Source: Actinoallomurus purpureus (GTDB lineage Bacteria > Actinomycetota > Actinomycetes > Streptosporangiales > Streptosporangiaceae). Taken from it: DNA of 64,000 nucleotides. The stretch's first letter is position 1, and each line of letters starts with the position of its first letter. Of the stretch, positions 1 to 9,480 are shown piece by piece. The position numbers were made by a program, and so were the translations under genes. The notes below the pieces were generated by a model that saw nothing but the letters and a program-made list of their open reading frames with translations, had not been told where the DNA came from and made no database searches. The DNA is taken from positions 62,001-126,000 of the forward strand of contig NZ_JAMXMY010000012.1 of NCBI RefSeq assembly GCF_024055795.1, written 5' to 3'.

Positions 1-828
1 CTTACGCCCGACCAGCGCCTTGTCGAGCGCCGGCAGGCCCGTCAGCTGGCCCGCCTGCCCGATGATCGGCTGCTTCTTCGTATAGGTGTTCAGCAGCTCC
101 TTACCGCCGCCCTTGGCGCCCCACTTGTAGGCGACCAGCTGGGCGACGACGAGGTCACCGTTCGCCACGGCGTTGCCGGAACCCTGGACGACCTCCTTGA
201 CCTGCCTCTTGACGCTCGGCTTGGACTTGGGCACCGAGATCGACGGCGCCTTGCCGAACGCGCCCTTGACCTTCACCGACGGCGGCGGGAGGGTCTCGTA
301 CCAGACCGCCGCGCTGGTCGCCAGCGCGACGACCACCACGGCGGCCGTCGTGAACACGATCCTGCGGCGCTTCGCCTGGGCGCGGGTGCCCGAGCGAGGG
401 GCGCCACGGCCCTTGGCGCCCAGCGCGTGCGGCGTGAAGTCGGTGCGCGTGATCTCCTGCGCCGCGGGGATCTTCAGCTTGATCGGATCCGGATGGGCGA
501 ACCGGCTCTTCGGGTCCTCGGACGACGTGTCATCGGACCCGGAGTCGGCGGCGGTCGCGTCGGCGGCCTCGGAGCCGGGGTCGGCGGTGGCCCCGTCGGT
601 GTCCCCGGCCGTCGCCTCCTCAGCCCCGTCCTCGCGCTCGCTCACTCCATCCTTCGGCTCCTCGGTCTCGGCCCGCTCGTCCTCGGCCCGCCGCGCGTCC
701 TCCGTCTCGGGCCGCTCGGCGGCTCCGGGCTCGCCGCCCGCCGGAGCGTCCGACGCCGAGGCGTCCCGCTCCTCGGCGTCCTGCGGCTCGTCCGTCCGCG
801 CCTGCGCGCGGCCTTTGACTTCAGACAT
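1..828 (-). CDS. FKBP-type peptidyl-prolyl isomerase, membrane anchored (N-terminal 276 residues; cut by window edge)
   Basis: The reading frame is open from an ATG at 828 to the left edge, so the C-terminal part of the catalytic domain is missing. Residues 1-110 are a very acidic, Ala/Glu/Asp/Ser-rich disordered region. A basic stretch (about 138-156) precedes one hydrophobic helix (about 156-176, IVFTTAAVVVALATSAAVWY). The extracellular part then begins an FKBP fold: GDLVVAQLVAYKWGAKGGG, followed by the IIGQAGQLTGLPALDKALVG segment, which in this family lies before the active-site strand. It should act outside the membrane as a foldase. An FKBP gene directly downstream of pafA is a common actinobacterial arrangement. 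Family call is good; catalytic residues lie outside the window. Confidence 0.8.
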   Translation of the reverse strand, partial: MSEVKGRAQARTDEPQDAEERDASASDAPAGGEPGAAERPETEDARRAEDERAETEEPKDGVSEREDGAEEATAGDTDGATADPGSEAADATAADSGSDDTSSEDPKSRFAHPDPIKLKIPAAQEITRTDFTPHALGAKGRGAPRSGTRAQAKRRRIVFTTAAVVVVALATSAAVWYETLPPPSVKVKGAFGKAPSISVPKSKPSVKRQVKEVVQGSGNAVANGDLVVAQLVAYKWGAKGGGKELLNTYTKKQPIIGQAGQLTGLPALDKALVGRK

Positions 829-914
829 CTTCTCCACCGTTCCGCGGGTCGACGACTATCGCGACAAGGCCCCCACCCTGCCAGCGGGCATCTAAAGGTA
901 GCGTGAGATCGCCG

Positions 915-2273
915 CTACATTCCCGCGATCAGCTTGTCGACGCGATCATCGACCGACCGGAACGGGTCCTTACACAGGACGGTCCGCTGTGCCTGATCGT
1001 TCAGTTTCAGATGCACCCAGTCGACCGTGAAGTCACGCCGCTTCTCCTGCGCCTTGCGGATGAACTCCCCGCGCAGCCGGGCCCGCGTCGTCTGCGGTGG
1101 CACCGACTTGGCCTGGAAGATGTCCAGGTCCCGGGCCACCCGCTCGACGGCACCCTTGCGCTCCAGCAGGTAGTACAGGCCACGCCCCCGGTGCACGTCG
1201 TGGTAGGCGAGGTCGAGCTGGGCCACCCGCGGAGAGCTCAGCGGCAGATCGTACTTGCGCCGATACCGCTCGATCAGCTGGTACTTCGTCACCCAGTCGA
1301 TCTCACGGGCCACCAGGTCCAGATCGCCCGTCTCCACCGCGCGTACGGTCCGCTCCCACAGGTCGAGCACCCGCAGCACCACCGGATCCGCGCCACGCCG
1401 GTCGATGAACTCCCGAGCCTTGTCGAGGTACTCCTTCTGGATCTCCAGCGAGCTGGCCTCCCGGCCGTTGGCCAGGCGCACCTTGCGCCGCCCGGTCATG
1501 TCGTGGCTGACCTCGCGGATCGCCCGGATGGGGTTCTCCAGGGTCAGGTCCCGCATGACGACGCCGGCCTCGACCATGCGCAGCACCAGGTCGGTCGCAC
1601 CGACCTTGAGCAGCATCGTCGTCTCACTCATGTTCGAGTCGCCGACGATGACGTGCAGCCGGCGGAACCGCTCGGCGTCCGCGTGCGGCTCGTCCCGGGT
1701 GTTGATGATGGGCCGCGAGCGCGTCGTCGCGGACGACACGCCCTCCCAGATGTGCTCGGCGCGCTGACTCACGCAGTACACCGCGCCGCGGGGGGTCTGC
1801 AGCACCTTGCCGGCACCGCAGATGATCTGACGGGTGACGAGGAACGGGATCAGCACGTCGGCCAGCCGGCCGAACTCGCCGTGCCGCCCGACGAGGTAGT
1901 TCTCGTGGCATCCGTAGGAGTTGCCGGCCGAGTCGGTGTTGTTCTTGAACAGGTAGATGTCACCCGCGATGCCCTCCTCACGGAGGCGCCGCTCGGCGTC
2001 GACCAGAAGACCCTCCAGGATCCGCTCCCCCGCCTTGTCGTGCACGACGAGCTCGTCGACGCTGTCACACTCGGGCGTCGCGTACTCAGGATGACTGCCG
2101 ACATCGAGGTACAGCCGTGCCCCGTTGCGCAGGAACACGTTGCTGCTACGGCCCCACGACACGACCCTGCGGAACAGGTAGCGCGCCACCTCGTCGGGTG
2201 ACAACCGCCGCTGCCCGCGGAAGGTGCACGTAACGCCGTACTCGTTCTCCAACCCGAAGATGCGCCTATCCAC
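915..2273 (-). CDS. pafA: Pup-protein ligase (proteasome accessory factor A)
   Basis: PafA attaches the C-terminal glutamate of Pup to substrate lysines, using ATP to phosphorylate Pup. The glutamine-synthetase-like fold shows conserved stretches: GLENEYGV near the N-terminus (catalytic Glu9 region), [11 protein letters not shown] with Asp57 in the position of the catalytic aspartate, [18 protein letters not shown], and [13 protein letters not shown]. The frame stays open upstream, but a GTG at 2273 gives the canonical start VDRRIFGLE and 452 residues, the length of the mycobacterial protein. The gene shares its fold with dop about 3.3 kb upstream. It lies downstream of prcA with a 264-bp gap, so it may have its own promoter. 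Confidence 0.97.
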   Translation of the reverse strand: MDRRIFGLENEYGVTCTFRGQRRLSPDEVARYLFRRVVSWGRSSNVFLRNGARLYLDVGSHPEYATPECDSVDELVVHDKAGERILEGLLVDAERRLREEGIAGDIYLFKNNTDSAGNSYGCHENYLVGRHGEFGRLADVLIPFLVTRQIICGAGKVLQTPRGAVYCVSQRAEHIWEGVSSATTRSRPIINTRDEPHADAERFRRLHVIVGDSNMSETTMLLKVGATDLVLRMVEAGVVMRDLTLENPIRAIREVSHDMTGRRKVRLANGREASSLEIQKEYLDKAREFIDRRGADPVVLRVLDLWERTVRAVETGDLDLVAREIDWVTKYQLIERYRRKYDLPLSSPRVAQLDLAYHDVHRGRGLYYLLERKGAVERVARDLDIFQAKSVPPQTTRARLRGEFIRKAQEKRRDFTVDWVHLKLNDQAQRTVLCKDPFRSVDDRVDKLIAGM

Positions 2274-2537
2274 ATCCGCAAGGCTATGCGTCCGGAGGCC
2301 GCCGATGGTAGAGATCGCGAGCGGGTATGCGGGGATGTGCCGCGCGGCCCCTCCCCGTCGCAGGCTCCGCCGGGCCCGCGACGACGCGCTGTGGGGGTCC
2401 GGCAGAGGGCCGACAGGCCGGTGACCAGGTAGATCGGAGGTCGGCGACGCGAGACGGCCGACTGCCTTTACATTGTAGATCACAAAGATGCGTCCGCCCG
2501 CCGCGCCCGGCGAGGACGCGACGGGCGGACGCCGAGG
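2274..2537. other. 264-bp gap between prcA and pafA; possible pafA promoter
   Basis: No convincing gene is seen here. On the minus strand TACAAT (2477-2472) could be a -10 element in an unusually AT-rich pocket (about 2461-2486), which would give an untranslated leader of roughly 190 nt before pafA. No good -35 is visible, so this is only a candidate. Confidence 0.25.
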
Positions 2538-3296
2538 TCACTCCGCGGCGGTGTCCTCCACGCCCGACTCGCCCGACTCGCCCGACTCGCCCGACACACC
2601 GTCGGAGTCGGCCTCCTCCAGGAGCGCCCGGATGCGCGCCGCCGGCAACCGCCGGAACAACCGGTGCGTCCGGTTACGGTCCAGCACCGCGACCTCCAGC
2701 TGCTCGGCCGCCAGATGCCGGTCGGCGTCCTGCCGCTCCAGGGCGGTCACCCCCAGCCGCAGCGCCCGCACCAGCGTGAGCCCCTCCTCGAAGTGCTCCT
2801 GCAATGCCGCCGCGACCTGGTCGGCCTGACCGCCCATCGCGACATAACCGTGCTCGTCGGCGACCGACCCGTCGAACGTCAGCCGGTAGATCTGGTCCGA
2901 GGCGGCGTCCTCGCCCAGCTCGGCGACGACGATCTCCACCTCGTACGGCTTGTTCATCTCCGTGAACACCGTGCCCAGCGTCGTCGCGTAGGCGTTCGCC
3001 AGGCCCCGCGCGGTGACGTCACGGCGGTCGTACATGTACCCGTTGACGTCGGCGTAGCGCACGCCCGCCTGACGGAGATTCTCGAACTCGTTGTACTTGC
3101 CGACCGCGGCGAACGCCATCCGGTCGTAAATCTCGCTGATCTTGTGCAGCGCACGGGACGGATTGTCGGCCACGAACAGGATGCCGTCGTCGTACTGCAG
3201 CACGACGACGCTGCGGCCGCGCGCGATGCCCTTACGCGCGTAGTCGGCCTTGTCCTTCATCTGCTGTTCGGGCGACACGTAGAACGGCATGGACAC
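2538..3296 (-). CDS. prcA: 20S proteasome alpha subunit
   Basis: PrcA forms the outer heptameric rings of the 20S core and gates substrate entry. The N-terminus ([20 protein letters not shown]) is the gate and H0-helix region. It is followed by conserved alpha-subunit stretches [39 protein letters not shown] and [17 protein letters not shown]. The protein has 252 residues. The GTG at 3296 has AAGGAA about 8 nt upstream; an ATG two codons later (3290) is the alternative. The C-terminal tail is acidic and built from a short repeat ([10 protein letters not shown]). The gene follows prcB by 43 bp, so the two are surely co-transcribed and assemble together. Confidence 0.97.
   Translation of the reverse strand: MSMPFYVSPEQQMKDKADYARKGIARGRSVVVLQYDDGILFVADNPSRALHKISEIYDRMAFAAVGKYNEFENLRQAGVRYADVNGYMYDRRDVTARGLANAYATTLGTVFTEMNKPYEVEIVVAELGEDAASDQIYRLTFDGSVADEHGYVAMGGQADQVAAALQEHFEEGLTLVRALRLGVTALERQDADRHLAAEQLEVAVLDRNRTHRLFRRLPAARIRALLEEADSDGVSGESGESGESGVEDTAAE
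2561..2595 (-). repeat. 9-bp tandem repeat in the prcA tail
   Basis: The unit CGCCCGACT (plus-strand reading) occurs three times with a fourth partial or altered copy. It encodes the Ser-Gly-Glu repeats of the PrcA tail. The period is a multiple of three, so gain or loss of units keeps frame. Confidence 0.8.
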
Positions 3297-3339
3297 CGGT
3301 GGCGTTCCTTACTACTCGTTCACTTCTCGATCGCGGACG

Positions 3340-4188
3340 TTACAGCAGCGGAGCCGACGGCCCGCCGGGCGAGCGCATCCGCCCGTCGACGATGCTCTCC
3401 GCCAGACCACCGACCTCATCGTCCGGCAGCCGCCGGTACCCGTCGGCGGTGACCGCGGCGACCACCGGGAAGATACGGCGGGTCAGATCGGGACCGCCGG
3501 TCGCCGAGTCGTCGTCCGCCGCGTCGTACAGCGCCTGGAGGGACGCGATCACCGCCTCGCGCTCCTCCAGATCCGACCGGAACAACTTCTTCAGCGCGCC
3601 CCTGGCGAACACCGACCCCGAGCCGATGCTGTAGAAGTCGTGCTCCTCATAACGCCCGCCGGCCGGGTCATAGCTGAAGATCCGCCCGCGGTTCTCGTCC
3701 TCGTCATAGCCGGCGAACAGCGGGACCACCACCAGGCCCTGCAGGGCCATGCCCAGGTTGCCGCGCACCATCGTGGCAAGCCGGTTGGCCTTGCCCTCCA
3801 GGGAGAGGGTGCGGCCCTCCATCTTCTCGTAGTGCTCCAGCTCGACCTGGAACAGGCGCACCACCTCGATGCCGATGCCCGCGGTGCCCGCGATCGCGAC
3901 GGCGGAGTACTCGTCGGCGCGGAACACCTTCTCGATGTCCCGCTGGGCGATGACGTTGCCCGCGGTGGCCCGCCGGTCGCCCGCCATCACCACGCCGCCC
4001 GGGAACGTGATCGCGACGATGGTCGTGCCGTGCGGGATCTGGTCCCCGGCCGACACACCCGCCGGAAGCTCGCGGCTCCCCGGAAGCATCCCGGGCGAGT
4101 ACGACGACAGGAACTCGGTGAACGACGGGGGGCCCTGGCTCATGAACGCGCCCGGCAGACGCCCCGGCGCGGAACCTTGCGACGTCAC
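3340..4188 (-). CDS. prcB: 20S proteasome beta subunit (threonine protease precursor)
   Basis: PrcB carries the N-terminal threonine nucleophile of the proteasome. With the GTG start at 4188 (AAGGAG four to five bases upstream), the protein has 282 residues. The propeptide ends at HG53-54, and autocleavage would expose Thr55 in [20 protein letters not shown]. The catalytic lysine region ([17 protein letters not shown]) and the motifs [21 protein letters not shown] and [16 protein letters not shown] are typical. The gene lies 123 bp downstream of the HNH gene and 43 bp upstream of prcA. Confidence 0.97.
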   Translation of the reverse strand: MTSQGSAPGRLPGAFMSQGPPSFTEFLSSYSPGMLPGSRELPAGVSAGDQIPHGTTIVAITFPGGVVMAGDRRATAGNVIAQRDIEKVFRADEYSAVAIAGTAGIGIEVVRLFQVELEHYEKMEGRTLSLEGKANRLATMVRGNLGMALQGLVVVPLFAGYDEDENRGRIFSYDPAGGRYEEHDFYSIGSGSVFARGALKKLFRSDLEEREAVIASLQALYDAADDDSATGGPDLTRRIFPVVAAVTADGYRRLPDDEVGGLAESIVDGRMRSPGGPSAPLL

Positions 4189-4311
4189 ACGACTCCTTCC
4201 AAAGGCAGCGGATGCGATGCGCCTCCGCAACTCAGACCCTACTGTCACTGCGACGTCAGGCGCATACCGCGTGATCCCTGCCCTCGTCCGCCCACGGCGA
4301 ACCCGACTCCG

Positions 4312-5160
4312 TCAGTCAGCGGACGTCAGGGCGTACTCCGGCGGCCCCAGCGGCTCCCGGGGCAACGCGTCCAGATCGGGAAACCCCGGATCGCTCAGAT
4401 CGAGCACCCGAAACCGCAACTCCGCCGGCTCCGCGCCAGCGACCATCACATCGGTCTCCCAGGGGTCCTCGGAGGCACCTCGGATCTGAGCGTCGAGCAC
4501 TGCGAAATCCCTATCCGGCCAGTCGTCCCCCACAGGCCAGCGGGATCGCCGGACCTCTGCGACCTCAAGCGTCCCATCGCTCCTAGGCCGGAAGCCCAGG
4601 AGCCCTCCCGTGAGGTACTCGATCGCGCGCCTCAGTACCCATGGGTCGTCTTTGAACTGCCCTAGAGCAACATTGCAGTTGAAACAGAGGATTCCGCGCC
4701 GCTCACCGGTGACGTGGTCGTGGTCCACATGCTCTGCCGCCGCCTTCATGCAGATCAGACAGACGCCGCCTTGCTCCGAGATCAGGCGCTGCACGTCTTC
4801 AGAAGTCAGGCGATGCGTCTTTTTGAGATAGTCACGAGCGCTCCGAGCATTCTTGCACTCACGACAATAAGAGTTATAGCCATCGCGGCTACGCTTGTTC
4901 CGCCCCCACTCATCCAGAGGCCTGACCTTCTCGCAGCCGGGACACCACTTGTGGCCCTCCGGTGCCTCGACTCGCTCTCGAACTGTCTTGCCCTGGCGCT
5001 CTCGCCGCTTCCGATATGCCTCCTTCTCCCGCCGCGAGACGCAGTCGCGACAGTAAAAGCCGAGACCGTCGGGACGCTTGACATTACGCCGGAACTCCGA
5101 CGCAGGCTTTTCTAACCCACAGTCCGGGCACACCTTGACGGCGGAGATAAATTCGGACAT
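4312..5160 (-). CDS. HNH / recombination endonuclease VII-type protein inside the proteasome operon
   Basis: This 282-residue protein has two N-terminal Cys4 zinc-ribbon-like units: CPDC...CRDC around residues 11-40 and CPGC...CREC around 73-102. A treble-clef endonuclease VII domain follows (about 125-180): GGVCLICMKAAAEHVDHDHVTG, then RRGILCFNCNVALGQF. That domain holds the paired CxxC zinc ligands and the HxDHDH catalytic cluster, all intact. The C-terminal 100 residues are acidic and not recognised. It starts 6 bp after the pup stop and precedes prcB, so it should be co-expressed with the proteasome. Nuclease activity is likely by motif; why it sits in a protein-degradation operon is unknown. 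Confidence 0.85.
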   Translation of the reverse strand: MSEFISAVKVCPDCGLEKPASEFRRNVKRPDGLGFYCRDCVSRREKEAYRKRRERQGKTVRERVEAPEGHKWCPGCEKVRPLDEWGRNKRSRDGYNSYCRECKNARSARDYLKKTHRLTSEDVQRLISEQGGVCLICMKAAAEHVDHDHVTGERRGILCFNCNVALGQFKDDPWVLRRAIEYLTGGLLGFRPRSDGTLEVAEVRRSRWPVGDDWPDRDFAVLDAQIRGASEDPWETDVMVAGAEPAELRFRVLDLSDPGFPDLDALPREPLGPPEYALTSAD

Positions 5161-5166
5161 ATCCTA

Positions 5167-5376
5167 TTATTCGCCGCCCTTCTGTACGTACGACCGAACG
5201 AACTCTTCTGCGTTCTCTTCTAGCACTTCGTCGATTTCGTCCAGAATTGCGTCGACGTCGTCGGTGAGTTTCTCCTGGCGTTCCTGGACGTCTTCGCTGG
5301 GCGCGGCCTGGGTCTCGTCGACCTCTTCCTCGCGCCGGGTCGTCTGCTTCTGCCCGCCGGTGTCCCTCGTTGCCAT
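5167..5376 (-). CDS. pup: Prokaryotic ubiquitin-like protein Pup
   Basis: Pup is the small disordered tag that PafA conjugates to lysines and that the ATPase reads through a coiled coil. The ATG at 5376 has GGGAGG six bases upstream and gives 69 residues. The N-terminus is polar (ATRDTGGQKQTTRREEE). The central helix region (about 32-58: QERQEKLTDDVDAILDEIDEVLEENAEEF) is the ATPase-binding part, and the C-terminus is QKGGE. Ending in Glu means this Pup is made in ligation-ready form and needs no deamidation. It is the first gene of pup-HNH-prcB-prcA. Confidence 0.97.
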   Translation of the reverse strand: MATRDTGGQKQTTRREEEVDETQAAPSEDVQERQEKLTDDVDAILDEIDEVLEENAEEFVRSYVQKGGE

Positions 5377-5567
5377 GGGTGATCCTCCCGTTCGTGCCGA
5401 GACCTTGACTCTATCGCCGCCCGCCGACATGGAGTGGATCACTCACCGTGTGCCACGCCGATCGACGGTTGGTCTCTGACGCCGTTATCGCCAGTAGCGA
5501 TCTCCGCGAAACGGTCATAACCGTCACAACTGTGCAGCGATCACAGCCGCCACCCGCCTTCGCGTCC
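5377..5567. promoter_or_regulatory. Upstream region of the pup-prcBA unit with inverted repeat
   Basis: This gap separates the dop terminator from pup and must carry the promoter of the pup unit. It contains the inverted repeat ACGGT-CATA-ACCGT at 5511-5524, inside the most AT-rich part of the gap. GATAAC on the minus strand around 5486 could serve as a -10. No firm -35 could be assigned. Confidence 0.4.
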
Positions 5568-5599
5568 GCCCGTACGCCGACCGGGAAGGGCGTACGGGC
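5568..5599 (-). terminator. Terminator hairpin after dop
   Basis: A perfect 11-bp stem (GCCCGTACGCC / GGCGTACGGGC) with a 10-base loop lies 11 bases past the dop stop codon. There is no U-tract, as is usual in high-GC actinobacteria. It implies that dop and pup are separate transcription units. Confidence 0.7.
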
Positions 5600-5610
5600 A
5601 GGCGCGCGCG

Positions 5611-7125
5611 TCACTCGCCGGTGAGGACGGCGACCAGGTCGGAGGCGGTGCGGCAGCGGTCCAGGAGCGTGCCGACGTGTGCCTTGGTGCCGCGCAGCGG
5701 CTCCAGCGTCGGGACCCGCTGCAGCGACTCGCGACCGGGTACGTCGAAGATGACCGAGTCCCAGGACGCGGCCGCCACGGAGTCGGCGTACTGCCGGAGG
5801 CACCGGCCGCGGAAGTACGCGCGGGTGTCCTCCGGGGGGTTCTCGATCGCCGCGTCGACCTCGGCGTCCGTGACGATCCGCTCCATGCGCCCGCGGGCGG
5901 CGAGGCGGTTGTACAGGCCGCGTTCGGGGCGGACGTCGGAGTACTGCAGGTCGACGAGCTGCAGCCGCGGGTGGGACCAGTCGAGCCCGTCGCGGGTGCG
6001 GTAACCCTCGAGCAGTTCGAGCTTGGCCACCCAGTCGAGCTCGTGCGACAGCTGCATCGGGTCGTCGCCGAGCCGCTGCAGGACGGACTCCCAGCGGTCG
6101 AGGATGTCGGTGGTCAGGTCGTCGACGTCGCCGCCGAAGCGGTCCTCGACGTACTTGCGGGACTGCTCGAGGTACTCCATCTGGAGCTGGACGGCGGTCA
6201 TCTTGCGGCCGTCACGCAGGGTGAGCAGGTGCTTGCAGGCGGGGTCGTGAGAGATCGCCCGCAGGGTGGCGACCGGCATGTCGACCGACAGGTCGACGGT
6301 GAGGAAGCCGTCCTCGATCATGGCGAGGACCAGGCCGGTGGTGCCGAGCTTGAGGTAGGTCGAGACCTCGCTCATGTTCGCGTCGCCGATGATCACGTGC
6401 AGGCGGCGGTATTTCTCCGGGTCGGCGTGCGGCTCGTCACGGGTGTTGATGATGGGGCGCTTGAGGGTGGTCTCGAGGCCGACCTCGACCTCGAAGAAGT
6501 CGGCCCGCTGGCTGATCTGGAAGCCGTCCCCGCGGCCGTCCACGCCGATGCCGACGCGGCCGGCGCCGCAGACCACCTGCCGGGTGACGAAGAACGGCGT
6601 GAGGTGCCGGACGATGTCGGAGAACGGGGTCTCCCGGCGCATGAGGTAGTTCTCGTGGCAGCCGTAGGAGGCACCCTTGTTGTCGGTGTTGTTCTTGTAG
6701 AGCTGGATGGGGTGGGTGCCCGGCACCCGGGCGGCGCGGGCGGCGGCGTCGGCCATGACGCGCTCTCCGGCCTTGTCCCAGATGACGGCGTCCCGGGGGT
6801 TGGTGCACTCGGGCGTGGAGTACTCCGGGTGGGCATGGTCGACGTAGAGGCGGGCCCCGTTGGTCAGGATGACGTTGGCCAGTCCCAGGTCCTCGTCGGT
6901 CAGCTGGGTGGGGTCCGCGACCTCGCGTGCCAGGTCGAAGCCACGGGCGTCGCGCAGGGGGTTCTCCTCCTCGAAGTCCCACCGTGCCCGCCTGGCCTTC
7001 GCCGCCGATGCCGCGAGGTAGGCGTTGACGACCTGCGAGGAGGTCACCATCGCGTTGGCACCTGGCTGACCGGGCACGGATATGCCGTACTCGGTCTCGA
7101 TCCCCATCACCCGCCGGACGCTCAT
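5611..7125 (-). CDS. dop: Pup deamidase/depupylase
   Basis: Dop removes Pup from substrates and, in species with a C-terminal Gln, deamidates Pup. The 504-residue protein is a PafA paralogue: [10 protein letters not shown] at the start, [16 protein letters not shown] with the catalytic aspartate, [18 protein letters not shown] and [13 protein letters not shown]. It carries the insertion that distinguishes Dop from PafA (about residues 45-70, [19 protein letters not shown]). Because Pup here already ends in Glu, the main role should be depupylation and Pup recycling. Terminators stand on both sides, so it is probably monocistronic. Confidence 0.96.
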   Translation of the reverse strand: MSVRRVMGIETEYGISVPGQPGANAMVTSSQVVNAYLAASAAKARRARWDFEEENPLRDARGFDLAREVADPTQLTDEDLGLANVILTNGARLYVDHAHPEYSTPECTNPRDAVIWDKAGERVMADAAARAARVPGTHPIQLYKNNTDNKGASYGCHENYLMRRETPFSDIVRHLTPFFVTRQVVCGAGRVGIGVDGRGDGFQISQRADFFEVEVGLETTLKRPIINTRDEPHADPEKYRRLHVIIGDANMSEVSTYLKLGTTGLVLAMIEDGFLTVDLSVDMPVATLRAISHDPACKHLLTLRDGRKMTAVQLQMEYLEQSRKYVEDRFGGDVDDLTTDILDRWESVLQRLGDDPMQLSHELDWVAKLELLEGYRTRDGLDWSHPRLQLVDLQYSDVRPERGLYNRLAARGRMERIVTDAEVDAAIENPPEDTRAYFRGRCLRQYADSVAAASWDSVIFDVPGRESLQRVPTLEPLRGTKAHVGTLLDRCRTASDLVAVLTGE

Positions 7126-7469
7126 AGGTCTGAGCCTAATGCGCGATTGCCGTGGTCCAGTGCGGCGCGGCGGGATCGTGATGCGAAACCGGTCGTGGGA
7201 GGAGGGGTCGGACCTGCCCGCTCGCGGCCTTCAGGGGGCCGCCAGGGCGATTTCCGGCCAAGATCAGGGAGTGTCCGTCCTGGTGAGGCGCCGGCGGGTC
7301 GTACGGCCGCTCAGAGCCGTGTCCACCGAGACGTCCGGGCCACCGCGGCGACCGCGACCGGGCGGGCCGCTGCGGGCCGCGGGACGATCCGGGGCGGGCC
7401 GTAGGGCGTCGGAAAGCCGCGTGGCGGCCGGAACGAGGTGTTCCGGCCGCCACGCGTTCCTGTGCTGGG
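7126..7469. other. 344-bp gap between arc and dop
   Basis: No supported gene is seen in this gap. Its right-hand end holds the arc terminator hairpin (7418-7456). The remainder must contain the dop promoter; nothing more specific could be identified. Confidence 0.5.
7418..7456 (-). terminator. Strong terminator hairpin after arc/mpa
   Basis: A perfect 17-bp stem (CGCGTGGCGGCCGGAAC / GTTCCGGCCGCCACGCG) with a 5-base loop begins 14 bases after the arc stop. On the minus strand it is followed by CTTTCC. It is one of the strongest hairpins in the window and separates arc from dop. Confidence 0.8.
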
Positions 7470-9242
7470 TCAGAGGTACTGCCCGGTGTTCGCGACGGTG
7501 TCGATCGAACGCCCGGCCTCCGTGCCCTGCTTTCCGGAGACGAGGGTGCGGATGTAGACGATCCGCTCGCCCTTCTTTCCGGAGATGCGGGCCCAGTCGT
7601 CGGGGTTGGTGGTGTTGGGCAGGTCCTCGTTCTCGCTGAACTCATCGACGCAGGCGGCGAGAAGGTGAGTGACCCTCAGGCCTTTCTGCCCGCTTTCGAG
7701 GAAGTCCTTGATGGCCATCTTCTTGGCCCGGTCGACGATGTTCTGGATCATCGCGCCGGAGTTGAAGTCCTTGAAGTACAGGACCTCCTTGTCGCCGTTG
7801 GCGTAGGTGACCTCGAGGAAGCGGTTCTCCTCGGTCTCGCTGTACATCCTCTCGACGACGCGCTGGATCATCGCGTCGACGGTGGCGTCGGGTGAGCTGC
7901 CGTGCTCCTTCAGGTCGTCGGGATGGAGCGGCAGGCCCGTGAGGATGTACTTGGAGAAGATGTCCTTGGCGGCTTCGGCGTCCGGACGCTCGATCTTGAT
8001 CTTCACGTCGAGCCGTCCGGGGCGGAGGATCGCCGGGTCGATCATGTCCTCCCGGTTGGAGGCACCGATGACGATGACGTTCTCCAGCCCCTCGACGCCG
8101 TCGATCTCCGACAGGAGCTGGGGGACGATGGTGTTCTCGACGTCGGATGAGACACCGGATCCGCGGGTGCGGAAGATGGAGTCCATCTCGTCGAAGAACA
8201 CGATCACGGGGGTACCCGCGGAGGCCTTCTCGCGGGCCCGCTGGAAGACGAGGCGGATGTGCCGCTCCGTCTCGCCGACGTACTTGTTTAGCAGTTCGGG
8301 GCCCTTGATGTTGAGGAAGAAGCTCTTCCCCTCGGCTCCGGTCTTCTCGGCGACCTGTTTGGCGAGGGAGTTGGCGACCGCCTTGGCGATGAGGGTCTTG
8401 CCGCAGCCGGGTGGGCCGTACAGCAGGACGCCCTTCGGGGGGCGGAGCTGGTGCTCGCGGAACAGGTCGGCGTGGAGGTAGGGCAGCTCGATGGCGTCGC
8501 GGATCTGCTCGATCTGCGGTCCGAGCCCGCCGATCTCATGGTACGAGATGTCGGGGACCTCTTCGAGGACGAGCTCCTCGACCTCCGCCTTGTGGATCTT
8601 CTCGTAGGCGTATCCGGATCGGGTGTCGAGCATGAGCGAGTCGCCGGCGCGCAGGGGTACTCCGCGCAGGGGCTCGGCCAGCTTGACGATGCGTTCTTCG
8701 TCGGCGTGGGCGATCACGAGGGCGCGTTCGCCGTCTTCGAAGGCCTCCTTCAGCATGACGACCTCGCCCTGGGTCTCGAATTCGAGGGCGGCGACGACAT
8801 TGAGCGCCTCGTTGAGCATGACCTCCTGGCCACGCTGCAACTCGTCGATCTCAATGCCCGGACTGACGTTCACCCGTAGCTTGCGGCCACCGGTGAAGAT
8901 GTCGACCGTGCCGTCCTCGCGCGCGGCGAGGAACGTTCCGAAGGCCGACGGCGGCTGCGCGAGCCGGTCGACCTCCTCCTTGAGGGCGATGATCTGCTCT
9001 CGGGCTTCCTTGAGGGTCGCCACGAGACGTTCGTTCTGGCCCGTTACCGCGGCCAGACTTGCCTGCGCCTCGTGAAGGCGCTCTTCGAGTACACGAACTT
9101 GTCGGGGGGACTCCGCGAGCTTGCGGCGCAGCACGGAGATCTCCTCCTCCAGGAAGGAGACCTGCGTCTGGAGGTCGCGGACCTCCTTTTCGTGCTGCGC
9201 CTTACGCGCCCCGGCATCGTCACGAGCGGCCACGCTCGTCAC
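7470..9242 (-). CDS. arc: Proteasome-associated AAA+ ATPase (ARC/Mpa)
   Basis: This is the ring ATPase that recognises pupylated proteins, unfolds them and feeds them to the 20S core. Order of parts over 590 residues: N-terminal coiled coil (about 14-95) that captures Pup; tandem OB folds (about 97-240); AAA+ module with Walker A GPPGCGKT, Walker [11 protein letters not shown] and IRPGRLD-type sensor sequence ([13 protein letters not shown]); and the C-terminal GQYL that docks into the alpha ring. The GTG at 9242 is reported; a second GTG at 9233 has better spacing from GGAGG and may be the true start. Confidence 0.97.
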   Translation of the reverse strand: MTSVAARDDAGARKAQHEKEVRDLQTQVSFLEEEISVLRRKLAESPRQVRVLEERLHEAQASLAAVTGQNERLVATLKEAREQIIALKEEVDRLAQPPSAFGTFLAAREDGTVDIFTGGRKLRVNVSPGIEIDELQRGQEVMLNEALNVVAALEFETQGEVVMLKEAFEDGERALVIAHADEERIVKLAEPLRGVPLRAGDSLMLDTRSGYAYEKIHKAEVEELVLEEVPDISYHEIGGLGPQIEQIRDAIELPYLHADLFREHQLRPPKGVLLYGPPGCGKTLIAKAVANSLAKQVAEKTGAEGKSFFLNIKGPELLNKYVGETERHIRLVFQRAREKASAGTPVIVFFDEMDSIFRTRGSGVSSDVENTIVPQLLSEIDGVEGLENVIVIGASNREDMIDPAILRPGRLDVKIKIERPDAEAAKDIFSKYILTGLPLHPDDLKEHGSSPDATVDAMIQRVVERMYSETEENRFLEVTYANGDKEVLYFKDFNSGAMIQNIVDRAKKMAIKDFLESGQKGLRVTHLLAACVDEFSENEDLPNTTNPDDWARISGKKGERIVYIRTLVSGKQGTEAGRSIDTVANTGQYL

Positions 9243-9480
9243 CTCCTCAGGCAGAGACGACGACCTACCTGAAACCCTACCTATCCCGAGCGCCTCCGTA
9301 ACCTGGCGCGGGGGTACTCGTGTCGTGGCGCGGGAACGATGTTCTAGATGAAGCGGCTGGTCCGTTGGAGGGAGGACCTCCCGCGAAAGCCCCCCGTCTG
9401 CGAGAAAAAGATCGCTTCGGGGGCCTGGCGGCGCAAGTCCTCGCGTCCGGACAGGGCCGTTCAGGGTGGAGAGATTCTCG

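Noticed and set aside
4312-5160. Homing endonuclease or mobile intron in the proteasome operon
   Set aside because: The HNH gene is not inside another gene or intron, has no flanking repeats, and keeps the tight 6-bp spacing to pup expected of an operon member.
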